The notes under the pieces: generated by a model
Databases searched by the model: none
The model's input: the letters and a program-made list of their open reading frames with translations, nothing else
What the model was told of the DNA's origin: nothing
Position numbers and translations under genes: made by a program
Source: Phoronis australis
Lineage: Eukaryota > Phoronida > Phoronidae
DNA: 64,000 bases
NCBI GenBank assembly: GCA_002633005.1
Contig: NMRA01000013.1
Span: 168,033 to 232,032, forward strand
Direction: 5' to 3'
Shown: positions 1 through 9,805 of the stretch, piece after piece
How the letters are laid out: every line of letters starts with the position of its first letter
How positions within the stretch are numbered: position 1 is the first letter of the stretch

Positions 1-992
1 ACATTTTCACTTCCATCGATGCCGGGGGAGTGTTGCGGTGTATTACCTGTAGCAGTGTGAGTGGTTGCGTTGTCGTGAGCTACACTTTGTCCATTGGGCC
101 GGACGTCGGCGCCTTCAAGTGGTATTGGATTAGGGTTTTCTGCTGGTGTTCCCTGAGTGTCGTCTGCTCGGGCTGTTGTCCACAAATGATAAAGAATCCC
201 AATTGCTACTAGTGAATATTCCATTGTAAACGGATAGAGATACTTTGCGGCCTCGTCGAGGGATTTTCCAAGTGTGGTTGATTGGTTCAAACAACTGTTG
301 TATTCTACCTGATGTTCTACACTGCCTGCTTGAAATGCTACGCCGTATTTAATTTCAACATCGTCAAATATGTGATCAATCTCCTCCATTTCCTGAAGGT
401 AGCTCACTACCCATACTGCGCAGTTTGCGCACAAGCTTATTGCTATAATGAGGCGCGTTAGCATTGGGCGAAAAAATTTAGCAGACGAAAACTGGAGCAG
501 GAATGCCATTTGAATTACAAAAAATATTATCTTGCTGACGTGGAAGAGCAGAGACGAGAAGAAAGATACCCATGACTTAACCGAGTCCCCATGCCACGAC
601 TTGTACAAAACATCAGGACTGCGTTTGCCAACATAATGAACGCATTCAAATTCGAAAATAATCGTCAGCACATCGAGAATGACGCTACCGGTGCCAAATA
701 TGTACAAACCAATGATGGGAAACTTGTATTTCATCCTCTGAAGAGCGTTCCGTTGACCGTGGTCTTCTGTTACGTAAATGACGAACGAGTTATCATCGCG
801 CTTGTGATAGACGAAGATCATCATAGCTGTTACAGTCACCAAAAGAACAATCAACGAAATTGACACGACATTCGATGGTAACCCAATGTGGCTGTCTTTC
901 GTGAGTTGATGACTGACCAGTATCCCCGTGATGATACTACTGGCGACCATAAACAGGAGTATACTGGTGTCTCTGCCTTTCACGTTGGACAT
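1..992 (-). CDS. Otopetrin-like proton channel, copy 1 (N-terminal half, cut by window edge)
   Basis: The minus frame from ATG at 990-992 stays open for 330 codons and leaves the window without a stop. An in-frame TGA at 1011-1013 lies seven codons upstream of this ATG, so it is the likely start. The product begins MSNVKGRDTSILLF and covers about the first six of the usual twelve otopetrin membrane segments: FPIIGLYIFGTG (segment 3), VSKIIFFVIQMAFLLQF (4), TRLIIAISLCANCAVWVV (5) and AAKYLYPFTMEYSLVAIGIL (6), then the polar, variable central loop. It aligns block by block with the two complete copies at 3948-5741 and 7421-9307. Otopetrins are plasma-membrane proton-selective channels that act as dimers; that function is inferred from family. 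No intron interrupts the visible half. It is the downstream-most member of a head-to-tail minus-strand array. Confidence 0.9.
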   Translation of the reverse strand, partial: MSNVKGRDTSILLFMVASSIITGILVSHQLTKDSHIGLPSNVVSISLIVLLVTVTAMMIFVYHKRDDNSFVIYVTEDHGQRNALQRMKYKFPIIGLYIFGTGSVILDVLTIIFEFECVHYVGKRSPDVLYKSWHGDSVKSWVSFFSSLLFHVSKIIFFVIQMAFLLQFSSAKFFRPMLTRLIIAISLCANCAVWVVSYLQEMEEIDHIFDDVEIKYGVAFQAGSVEHQVEYNSCLNQSTTLGKSLDEAAKYLYPFTMEYSLVAIGILYHLWTTARADDTQGTPAENPNPIPLEGADVRPNGQSVAHDNATTHTATGNTPQHSPGIDGSEN

Positions 993-3316
993 CTTTGTTT
1001 GAAGACAGCCTCAATTCACTCAACTGGCGTAGTACTCACTAACTAAACCTGTCCGACTACCGTGCGCGTCGTGAATATTGAAACTGTAACCTGTGCTCTG
1101 TAGGCCAACATGTACGACTCACTTGGGATTTCCCGAAGGGTTAGGTTAGCCAACTTCCTGGTTCAAAGATCTGCGTGTAGTTTCCATCCCGTGACAATGT
1201 CAGGGGGCATTCGTATGTGTTAAAGTTCCATGCATTTGATATTCGTTTCGTCACACTGTTTTAAGTTATTCATTATTTTAAAAAACAGATTTTTTGTTCT
1301 CCACGCCAAGCAAGCGGTGGTGCTCTGGTGTACTTCATCAAAAGTTCACGGTTCACAAGGTCACTAGAATATTGTATTCATTCACATATACTGAATTGTG
1401 AAAAAAATGAAAATTATAGGGCCTAGTGGGAAAATTTCCAGCTTTCCTGTTGTACTGGTATTCATTACAAACGATGCAAGCATCAGGAAATATTTTTAAA
1501 ACGTGAAGGTAGTGTATTACTCAGTTGTTTTCACAAAGTAATTGGATCAAACCTACTGGTGCTCCAGTGGTCATTAATAAGTTGACTTTATGATGTATGT
1601 CAGCTAGTGTTTAAGTTCTCTGTACACTTGATTTTTTTGCGGTAATAAAAATATGCACAAACAAGCATCATGATTATCATCAGTCAAATTTTTACGCCAT
1701 TTTACACACTTTTACATTTTTGTCATCTTTTGAAGTACATGAATGTTCCGTGTGGGAACCGTGACTTCCAGAAAAGTGGATTTTATGGCTCTTGAACAAT
1801 TGGCCCAGTGGCAAATCTAATCCCAGTAAGGGGGGGGGGGATTCGCGCGAATCCGAGGCGCGTATCGCCGAGCGGGAGGTGGTTGGAAGGGGTTTCCCCC
1901 TCGTGTGTAAGAATTTTTTTTGTTTTTGTAGCTAATTCCGTTTTCCTGGCCACATTTCTTTTAACATTTATTTTTGATCCTGTCCCGGGGAGGGGTTTAA
2001 ACCCCATGAACTCCCCGTAGATCTGCCTCTGTGGCTTTGTCACTGTTCTACAGCTCAATGCTGAATTTGCTTAAATGCTGTTGCCACACCAGTCAGCATG
2101 GACAAAATGGACAAATTTATAAAACATTTTCCTTAACGTAGCAAAAATCATTTCACTTCCAATTTGAGAAAAAGTATATATTTTTTATTCAGAAACGGTT
2201 TTTGTTTTCCCAGTTTCGTGTCCGAGCGGTGTTTTTCGATTCTAAGATGTTCTCACTCTGTCAACGTACCCCCCAATAATTGTGATATCAAAACAAATTG
2301 CTCCATGAAAGTGGTCACGGCTAGAAATGGTTTCATAAGGCTCATGTCACCTAGCAATTGATGATGCACGCCGGTTTCCTAGAAGTCCGGGTTGTTACTA
2401 TTCACAGGTCGTGCTGCTCAAATGGGTCAATTTTTCACCACCGTATTAACTTACGAAAAGCACTGGCGGATCATCAGGGAATGGGAGTTCAACTGGTTTA
2501 AACCCCCAATCAGTGCAAAAACTTCATGCATTCAATTTTGATATAATAGCATTCAATTTTGGTATAATAAAGATACATTAATCATTATTGATACCAACTT
2601 TTCTGACAAGTTAGAAGCGGGTACGAAGTGTTTCTGGAAGTTTGTTGATACTAATTAGGTAGTCAGGATTTAGGAGGCACTGAACAGTTCTCACAGGGGT
2701 TTGCCTGTCAGAACACACATCAATGGGCTTTTCACTCTTTCTCCACTCTTTCAAAAACTGCAGGCAAATAAAGAAAAGTTTTTAGTCATTTCACATCACA
2801 AGCCATACAGATGAGCACAGAAACTTTATTCTATCTTGTATTTTTGACCCTTTCACTCCCAGTGGAAACCAAGTCAGACTAAGAAAAATAAGGGCAAAAA
2901 AAATGCAAAATCGGTACTTTTCACTCCAAAACCACCACTTCCCTGCCGATGCTCGACTAAAGCCAACATTAGATTCCGAAAGCAAATTTCCTACCAATTC
3001 CAAAACTGTGGTCCAAAAGTACTGTCGACCAACTATTTTTTTGCAAATCTGGCTTGCTTAAGGGATACCTGAAATCGCGGCCAATTTCTCAGTTGCTACA
3101 CAGCAATGCACAACTGCAACATGGGCCACCATCTTGAAGAAGAGCGTAGCTACAGCCGAGAAAGTGGCCATTTTTCATTCTCAGCATGTTCACAAATACA
3201 AACAAACAACATTCACTGAGCCTACATGCAGTGCCTCCTGACAAAATGTCCCCAAACTTGGCCTACCCCAAAATTTTAACTAACTGTTCAGTGCCACCTT
3301 ACGTAAATGGCCAGAG
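993..3316. other. Intergenic spacer between otopetrin copies 1 and 2
   Basis: No credible gene is seen. Open frames here are short and have no family similarity. It contains one short poly-G TIR element (1806-2031, listed separately). The rest is AT-rich unique-looking DNA. The promoter of otopetrin copy 1 should lie just above 992, but I see no convincing TATA box there. Confidence 0.5.
1806..2031. mobile_element. Short non-autonomous element with CAGTGGCAAATCTA-type inverted ends
   Basis: The left end reads CAGTGGCAAATCTA (from 1806), followed by a poly-G run and a small palindrome ATTCGCGCGAAT. The right end reads TAGATCTGCCTCTG, ending at 2031; its complement CAGAGGCAGATCTA mirrors the left end with a few mismatches. 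Ends of this kind beside G tracts are typical of non-autonomous DNA elements in marine invertebrates. A similar pair bounds 47506-48116. The flanks share only TGGC, so no clean target-site duplication is claimed. Confidence 0.5.
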
Positions 3317-3917
3317 GGAGTTTTGCTGGAATGCCAACTCCGTTCATCTCGCGCAGTTGAGGTTGCGTCGCGCATGCGTGGAATTTGTTTGCATTCGTTT
3401 GTTCCGGTGTTGGTTCTTTTTAAGCAATTTACTGTCACTAAAACCGTTAACAAATCCGCCTTTGTTCATCCAAATTGTACAAGAGTCATATCAGTTCTTG
3501 ATGGTGTTTGATTATACGAGAAGCGAAACATAAATAATCTAATTCATAAATAATTATCATTTCCCATATCTGACAACTTTGAAAATATTTTTAAATTCTA
3601 AAAACCAAGAGTGTTACCGAAATGCTAAAAATAATATGGTGTAATAGTAACATAAAAAAGGAAATGAACAAGAGAGGTTATATAACTGACTAGTGAAACT
3701 AAATAATTTTAATGATTGTAAAGATTTTTACCATATAAAGACAAAGATTTTAGAATATGGACCCCTCACAGTTGCTGCGACGAATTTAGTCAGGTATTCA
3801 TCCAAAACTATACATTTTTCTATATTAATCGGACTTTTGGTGCCGCTTGATAAGAATCTTCAATAGAAATTGAGGATGCAGTGACATTCACAAAAATATG
3901 GTGAAATAATTACTCCA
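3317..3917 (-). repeat. Dispersed repeat family A, copy 1
   Basis: Reverse-complemented, this stretch aligns with 14050-14780 over most of its length. Shared words include GTCACTGCATCC, CGGCACCAAA, TATATAACCTCTC, GGTAACACTCTTGGT, ATGGGAAATGATAATTA, GACAGTAAATT and GGCATTCCAG. A third partial copy is at 61865-62105. No protein is conserved across copies, so it looks like a non-coding mobile element or SINE/MITE-like repeat. It begins about 30 bp beyond the stop codon of otopetrin copy 2 and so probably supplies much of that gene's 3' untranslated region. Confidence 0.75.
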
Positions 3918-3947
3918 ACAACACTTCATAACCTTAACACAGTTTTG

Positions 3948-5741
3948 TTAGCGAGTATGATTGAGAAGTATTCCAACACTGTGGAAGCGGTAGAAAATTG
4001 CCATTGGGTAGGTAATGAGGAGTATGACTTTCCAGTTGCGTCCGAAATAATTGTTCTCCACTGGATAGGCTTCGGCTGATTGCAGTCCGGTAAAGCTATC
4101 TAATGCCCACAAGGCTACATTACTTGCTATCACAAACATGATGCCGTTTAGCATGAATTTTTTGTCACCATCTGAAATTTCATTACCAGAAGTGAACCGC
4201 AGGATTTTGATAATGAGGCGATTTTGGACCACGACTTGCACAAAGTTTGTCATCGCGTCTAATGAGATAAGACAAATGGTCGGGACTGTTATGAGGTCAT
4301 TCGGGTGTTCCGCTGCGTATCCCGATGCGATCATATTCCAACCAGCTATTGCAGTGAATGTTTTCATCATAAGAGTTCCACTGGAAGACAACAACATAAG
4401 GATACTTTCGTCGTGATATACGTAGTCTGAATCTCCACTTTTTTGCATAATTGAAATACATTTTAGCGAAATAAAAATTAATAGCAAATAGAGTGTCATC
4501 TCGAACCCACAGTGTACCTTGGTCAATATAGTTGTAGCCTTGTGGATTTTGCCGTAAAGAACAACTTCGGCAATTTCTATGACGAAATTGGAAATTATAA
4601 ATACGTAACCAAAGTGAAATAAAATCCCAACTTTGCTTCTTATTGCTTGATTAGCATTGTTGCGCTGTAAAAGCGGGGTGGCCTCTGTTGGTGGAATACA
4701 AACTTCACTGTTTATATTATTGTTCATGTTTCCTCCGACGGCGGGCCCCACACAGCTTCGGTTGCTTGACAAAAGTTCTACCTCTTCGATTTCATACTCA
4801 TCTTCGCCAGCACCACGGTTATTTGAGTGAACGATACCGTTTTCGTGGGTACAAATTTCATTGCTTGTGTTCACATGGGTTACACCGTTGTGTTCGACAG
4901 GGCAGTTATCGGTACCTTCAACAGCTATCGATGGTTCTGCATGTGGTCTGTTGGTGACGTTTGCTCTCACGGTTGTCCACAAGTGATAGAGAATTTCGAT
5001 GGCTATAAGTGAATATTCCATACTAAATGGATAGAGATATTTTGCAGCGACGTCGAGGGTTCCACCAATCGATGTGTTTCTGAAGTTTAAACAGTTGATT
5101 AATTCTATGTTGCGTGCTCGAAATGCAAAATCATGTGCGTGCACGTAGTTAGTTTTAAAAACATCTTTCATTTCCTGAAGGTAGCTCACCGCCCATACCG
5201 CACAGTTTGAGCATATGCTCATTGATATTATAAGACGTGTGGTTACTGGGCGCTTAAATTGTGCCGATGAAAATTGGAGCAGGAATGCCATTTGAATCAC
5301 GAAAAATAAAATCTTGCTGACGTAAAATATTAGAGAAGGTATCGAATAGTTAATGTCTGCGTCTCCATTCCAAGATTTGTCACGAACTTCACAAATACAT
5401 TGGATTTCGAAACTCAAATTTAGCACATCGAGAATGACGTTACCTGTGCCAAATACGTACAGTCCAATTATAGGGAACTTGTCCCTTACTCTCTGCAGTC
5501 CGCTGTTTTCCGCTGCGTAAACAACGAACGTGATGTCGTCTCGCTTGCAGTACAAAAATACCATCAAGATGGAAACGATTACTAGCACTGTACTCAATGG
5601 ACCAGACACGGTATCTGATTGTAAGTCTATCTCACCTTGTTTCGTAATTTGTGGACTGATCAGTATCCCCGCGATCACACCACTACTGACAACAAACAGT
5701 AAAATGCTGATGTCTCTGCCTTTCGTGGTCATGGTGGACAT
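3948..5741 (-). CDS. Otopetrin-like proton channel, copy 2 (complete, single exon)
   Basis: From the ATG at 5741 the frame encodes 597 residues and ends at 3948. The frame is open further up to 5870, but that extension runs through a 38-bp tandem duplication and is absent from the paralogues; M-S-T-M-T-T-K-G-R-D matches the start of copy 1, so 5741 (or the next ATG at 5732) is preferred. Twelve hydrophobic segments are visible in two sets of six, split by a polar acidic loop. Family landmarks: FPIIGLYVFGTGNVILDVL, VSKILFFVIQMAFLLQF, SNCAVWAVSYLQEM, ASNVALWALDSF and the C-terminal MAIFYRFHSVG, corresponding to the FYRMHSV block of vertebrate otopetrins. Proton conduction at the plasma membrane is inferred from family; the physiological role is unknown. 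Its 3' end abuts repeat A. Confidence 0.93.
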   Translation of the reverse strand: MSTMTTKGRDISILLFVVSSGVIAGILISPQITKQGEIDLQSDTVSGPLSTVLVIVSILMVFLYCKRDDITFVVYAAENSGLQRVRDKFPIIGLYVFGTGNVILDVLNLSFEIQCICEVRDKSWNGDADINYSIPSLIFYVSKILFFVIQMAFLLQFSSAQFKRPVTTRLIISMSICSNCAVWAVSYLQEMKDVFKTNYVHAHDFAFRARNIELINCLNFRNTSIGGTLDVAAKYLYPFSMEYSLIAIEILYHLWTTVRANVTNRPHAEPSIAVEGTDNCPVEHNGVTHVNTSNEICTHENGIVHSNNRGAGEDEYEIEEVELLSSNRSCVGPAVGGNMNNNINSEVCIPPTEATPLLQRNNANQAIRSKVGILFHFGYVFIISNFVIEIAEVVLYGKIHKATTILTKVHCGFEMTLYLLLIFISLKCISIMQKSGDSDYVYHDESILMLLSSSGTLMMKTFTAIAGWNMIASGYAAEHPNDLITVPTICLISLDAMTNFVQVVVQNRLIIKILRFTSGNEISDGDKKFMLNGIMFVIASNVALWALDSFTGLQSAEAYPVENNYFGRNWKVILLITYPMAIFYRFHSVGILLNHTR

Positions 5742-5838
5742 TCTTGTCGTTTGAGTCCGAAAAGTATGAAACTGATTATTCAGCGAAGAGATATGAAGTG
5801 ACCTGCAGTTCTGAGTTACTAATTGGCGCCTCCAGCTG

Positions 5839-5887
5839 GTTTCACTTTCGATAGTTTTTTTTTCTGCCACAAAAACGTTTCACTTTC
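5839..5887 (-). promoter_or_regulatory. 38-bp tandem duplication with two GAAAGTGAAAC motifs upstream of otopetrin copy 2
   Basis: GTTTCACTTTC occurs at 5839-5849 and again at 5877-5887, exactly 38 bp apart, each followed by ATA, a T run and CTGCCACA. On the gene strand each reads GAAAGTGAAAC, which fits the GAAANNGAAAC core of interferon-regulatory-factor sites. They lie about 100-145 bp upstream of the preferred start. The duplication is seen directly; regulatory function is only inferred from position and motif. Confidence 0.35.
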
Positions 5888-5915
5888 GATATTTTTTTCT
5901 GCCACATCTGTGATT

Positions 5916-7200
5916 ACCGGAAAATAAGGCCATGAGTCTAAAATAAGATGTGAACTTCGGATAAACATAAAGCACGAAATAACACAACGCATCACTGCTG
6001 ACTGGCAGCACTGCTGTAAGTGTAGTCTCCTGCACAGACCCTCGAGATTGGTTGGGGGCCTTCACAAGCAATCTGTGACGTCAGCTTATGAGGCCCGGGA
6101 ACCAGGTTACTGTAAGTGCTCGTGCCGAGACAGCGTGAGACTTCATTGTTGCCTGCTTTGAACTTGACCGAGCCGTTTCATTGCAGTATTTTTGGGCAGA
6201 ATGTCTTTAAATCACCAACTACTTTCAATAATCAATTTTATCAATCCAGGCCCGTGCATATATTCAAAGACACTAGCATTTTCCTCCGACCATGGAAATG
6301 GCTAAAAGACACAATAACGACTGACCTTTACTTTCGAAGACATAGCACAATTATGTACCTCGTAAAAAGACAAACTGTCACAGATGCACATTACCGCCAT
6401 AACATGGAAGAATTATGATTACATTCGACTTAAGTAAAAATAACCCAGTTAAGTTGAACAAACAAATTCGTTTGTTATCAAAATGTCTCTTATTGATGCA
6501 TGATCACCAACGCATTTTCTCAAAGCCCCGCCCACCGCAACACGAGCTGAACTGGTAGGAAATGGTTATGTGACAGTAATCCGAAGGTGCACCGTAGTCC
6601 GAAGGTGGGCAGCATGTTTCCTTGTTCATGATTTTCACATACGTCACCGAATGGACGCGATAAATGATCTAAACATTTTCAAAAATATTACTGCATTTGC
6701 ACGCGAGCAACATTGAAGACGATACTTTGCGTTTAACACCTACCAACTTTCGCTTTGAAAGAAAACAATGTGAATAATATCATTGTTGATCGTGAATTAA
6801 GGTTCAAAAACTTGAGCCAAGAAGGGTGACGTAAAAAGAGATTTTTTGTCAAATCGATGTATTTTTAATGCATCCGTTGATTTGATTCTCGCGATTAGTT
6901 TCATAGAATGTCGACAAAATTGCATTTTAATATGTATGGCTTAGGACTAGTGCACCTTCGGACTAGTACACTCCCGGAATACTGAGCTGCTCCCGTAGAA
7001 ATGCACGAGACAAAATTCAGGCGCATTTTGAAGATTGATGTTAAGAATACTTTAATTCGGATAAATGAATACAATGTGAAATTCTTCATATGACACACGT
7101 CAACATTTTAACGAACATCAAAGCGACATCAAATGACGAGAAATGAGCAGATTAAAAAGCGTTAGGGTTTCTATTGTTGAACTCATAGCATTGTACATGT
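5916..7200. other. Intergenic spacer between otopetrin copies 2 and 3
   Basis: No gene recognised. Open frames are short with no family similarity. The phrase CCGAAGGTG recurs at about 6580-6610 and the phrase GCACCTTCGGACTAG near 6950, hinting at decayed repeats, but I could not define an element. Confidence 0.5.
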
Positions 7201-7267
7201 TTACAATTATGGCACAGTGTAAGTAATGAACTCAACTGATAACGGCAATGTAAACCTCATATTGCAA

Positions 7268-7273
7268 TTTATT
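7268..7273 (-). terminator. Polyadenylation signal AATAAA for otopetrin copy 3
   Basis: TTTATT on the plus strand is AATAAA on the gene strand, about 150 nt beyond the copy 3 stop codon at 7421. Position and sequence fit a canonical animal polyadenylation signal. Confidence 0.5.
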
Positions 7274-7420
7274 ACGTCAATATCTGTGATTAGAAGTAAA
7301 TGAATAAGTTGTGCATAGGAGAGGTTACAATGTTTGCTTCTTGGCGACATTTTGCCGCGGATAAAACCAAATTTGTTGATGCAACGTAAAGTGCGAGTGA
7401 GAAGGGAATGGTGGAGTTTT

Positions 7421-9307
7421 TTAAGGAATGCTTTTGAAAAGTTCCCCAACACTGTGGTAGCGGTAAAAAATTGCCATTGGATAGACGATTATTCGTATGA
7501 CATTCCAATTAGTGCCAAAATATTTAAGCTGTAAAGCAAATAGGTCGATGGCGTGTATCTCAACAAAGCTGTTTAAAGCCCAAATTGCTAAATTGGACAC
7601 TAACAGAAATACGACGCCCTTGAACAAGAATTTCTTGTCACCATTTGTCATTTCGTGATTGCTGGACGACAATCGCGCAATCCTGACAATGAGAAGATTC
7701 TGGAAAACAATTTGCACCAAGTTTGTCATTGCATTAAAAACAGCAGTCCATACGCTATTTTGTTGCACAGATGTCGCCGATCGGTCTGCAATCGTACTCC
7801 AACCTGCTATTGCAGTAAATATATCAAACATCAGAGCTCCGAAAGAAGACAACAACAAAAGAATATCTTCTTCGGTGTATGGTCGCTCCGTAATTCCAAC
7901 TTTTCGGACAATTAATAAACATTTAATGGTTACAAAAATCAACGCCAGATATAATACAAATTGAATTACATAGTGTATGATCAAAAATGTAAATTTTTCA
8001 CTTTTATCCTTTTCGTTATCTTGATCATAAATGTTTAGAAGACATTCCACCACAAAATTTAAAAGAATGAATACGTAACCTATGTTGAATAAGACCCCCA
8101 ATTGGTTATGCACAGGTTGGCCAGTATAACTTTGTACTAAGAGTGGATTGCTCCCTGTCAGCACTGAGTCAACATGAGACGTACGTCCGCCGTTTTCGTC
8201 TTCGTTATGGGCTCCTTCGTTTGTATAGCTCAGAGGGTCTCCGTTGAATGCAAAGGGGTTTTCCTCTTGCATCACATTTCCAAGATGGCTGGGACCAAGA
8301 GTATGAGGGGATTGCTGTACTGGATATCTTTCTATCATACCTCCGTAAATTTCACGGCTTGCTACATCATGATTGCCGACACTAGTACGTACGTTAGGAC
8401 AGCCGGTATCGCCTTCACCAGGTATCCCATTCGTATTCTCAGCACGTGAACCGTTGGTGTCGTCTACCCGGGTGGTAGTCCATAAATGATAAAGAATTCC
8501 AGTGGCTATTAGAGAATATTCCATAACAAACGGATAGAGATACTTTGCTGCGTCGTCAAGGGCTCTACCAAGCGTTGTATTCATGTTAATACAGTCATTG
8601 TATTTTGCACCTAATTCTCCAGATGCAGCGCCATAGATGTTTGGATTGTTGTCTAACTCTTTTTCAACCTCTTCCATTTCCTGGAGATAACCCACTACCC
8701 ACACAGCGCAGTTCGCGCACAAGCTCATTGCAATCATGAGGCGCGTGATCATAGGGCGCAAAAATTTAGCAGATAAAAACTGGAGCAAAAATGCCATTTG
8801 AATTATGAAGAAAGCTATTTTACTGAAGTGGAAGACAACCGACGATACAAAATGTTTCCAAGACAGCATGACGTCGGCATGCCACGAATGTGACAAAACG
8901 TCAAAGCCTACGGCCACGTAATCGTCGTAATGTCCGCAAGAAATTTCGAAAAAAATCGTAAGCACATCGAGAAGTACGTTTCCGGTTCCAAAAATATACA
9001 GTCCAATTACGGGAAATTTGTCTTTTGCCCACTTTCGAAATGCGTTGCTGTGATAGCCGCCGTTCTCCGTCACATAAACAACCACAGTTTCGTCATGACG
9101 CTTGTAATACATAAAGACCATCATTGCGGTTACACTCAATAGTAAAACGCTCAACATACTAAACACAACATACAACGGCAACGTTACATGCACGCTACTG
9201 TCCCTGGTAAGCTGGTAACTAAGTAATATCCCCGCGGACACACAACCAGTGCTCATGAATAGAAGAACGCTGGCGTCTTTGCCATGCGAGCGGCCCTCGT
9301 GCGTCAT
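7421..9307 (-). CDS. Otopetrin-like proton channel, copy 3 (complete, single exon)
   Basis: Open frame from ATG 9307 to the stop at 7421 encodes 628 residues, starting MTHEGRSHGKDASVLLF. The frame continues up to an ATG at 9373, but a TATA box at 9396-9403 would put the transcription start close to 9373, leaving 9307 as the first usable ATG; the paralogues also start at this point. Twelve membrane segments are visible, including FPVIGLYIFGTGN, FSKIAFFIIQMAFLLQF, CANCAVWVVGYLQEM, YPFVMEYSLIATGILYHLW, VSNLAIWALNSF and the terminal MAIFYRYHSVGELF. The loop between segments 6 and 7 is long, acidic and unlike the other copies. Family knowledge makes it a proton-selective channel of the plasma membrane. 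It is the upstream-most member of the array and is the only one with a clear TATA box and a polyadenylation signal. Confidence 0.93.
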   Translation of the reverse strand: MTHEGRSHGKDASVLLFMSTGCVSAGILLSYQLTRDSSVHVTLPLYVVFSMLSVLLLSVTAMMVFMYYKRHDETVVVYVTENGGYHSNAFRKWAKDKFPVIGLYIFGTGNVLLDVLTIFFEISCGHYDDYVAVGFDVLSHSWHADVMLSWKHFVSSVVFHFSKIAFFIIQMAFLLQFLSAKFLRPMITRLMIAMSLCANCAVWVVGYLQEMEEVEKELDNNPNIYGAASGELGAKYNDCINMNTTLGRALDDAAKYLYPFVMEYSLIATGILYHLWTTTRVDDTNGSRAENTNGIPGEGDTGCPNVRTSVGNHDVASREIYGGMIERYPVQQSPHTLGPSHLGNVMQEENPFAFNGDPLSYTNEGAHNEDENGGRTSHVDSVLTGSNPLLVQSYTGQPVHNQLGVLFNIGYVFILLNFVVECLLNIYDQDNEKDKSEKFTFLIIHYVIQFVLYLALIFVTIKCLLIVRKVGITERPYTEEDILLLLSSFGALMFDIFTAIAGWSTIADRSATSVQQNSVWTAVFNAMTNLVQIVFQNLLIVRIARLSSSNHEMTNGDKKFLFKGVVFLLVSNLAIWALNSFVEIHAIDLFALQLKYFGTNWNVIRIIVYPMAIFYRYHSVGELFKSIP

Positions 9308-9395
9308 TTTCAACAGTCTGTTAATTGTAGTTTGCGGTACAAGTTGAATCGGTAGGCACTCTCGAAGTTTCAATACCTTCCTGTATCGAAAGTAC

Positions 9396-9403
9396 TTTAT
9401 ATA
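9396..9403 (-). promoter_or_regulatory. TATA box of otopetrin copy 3
   Basis: TTTATATA on the plus strand reads TATATAAA on the gene strand. It lies about 90 nt above the preferred start at 9307 and about 25 nt above the alternative ATG at 9373, consistent with a transcription start near 9370 and a short leader. Confidence 0.5.
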
Positions 9404-9805
9404 GCCATTGACATTCTAAATGTGATGCTGACCCAGACCACGGATCGCTTCGAAGTTCTGTTTCGATGAACATACAATATCTTCCTGCTGCATCGACACT
9501 GCTTTACTGTATGGAACAGCGCCCCCTCCTGGCTGGATCCCAAGTAGTGGTCCAAGACTCAGACCCGCGGTCTGTTTTATGAAAAGTGAGTTAATACTAG
9601 AGTCACAAATTTCGTCTTTCTGAAAAAAATATTTAAATCTCATTTGAGCTAGAAATTAAAGTATCAGAATATATACATAACGGCTAAATGCTAAGATATT
9701 TTTGATAAATTATCTTAAGACATTGATTTTCTCATAACTATTTTGCCCCTTATGTGTAAGAGCGTAAGACCAAATTTCTGTCTTAAGTCACTTCTCATGA
9801 AATAC

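Noticed and set aside
591-863. Plus-strand 90-codon frame
   Set aside because: It is antisense to the otopetrin copy 1 frame and resembles nothing.
3186-3533. 115-codon plus-strand frame
   Set aside because: Most of it lies in repeat A, and the related copy at 14600-14780 does not keep the frame.
4138-4957. Plus-strand frames inside otopetrin copy 2
   Set aside because: Shadows of the minus-strand gene.
5742-5870. Longer N-terminus for otopetrin copy 2
   Set aside because: It runs through the 38-bp duplication, is not present in copies 1 and 3, and is followed by a start matching copy 1.
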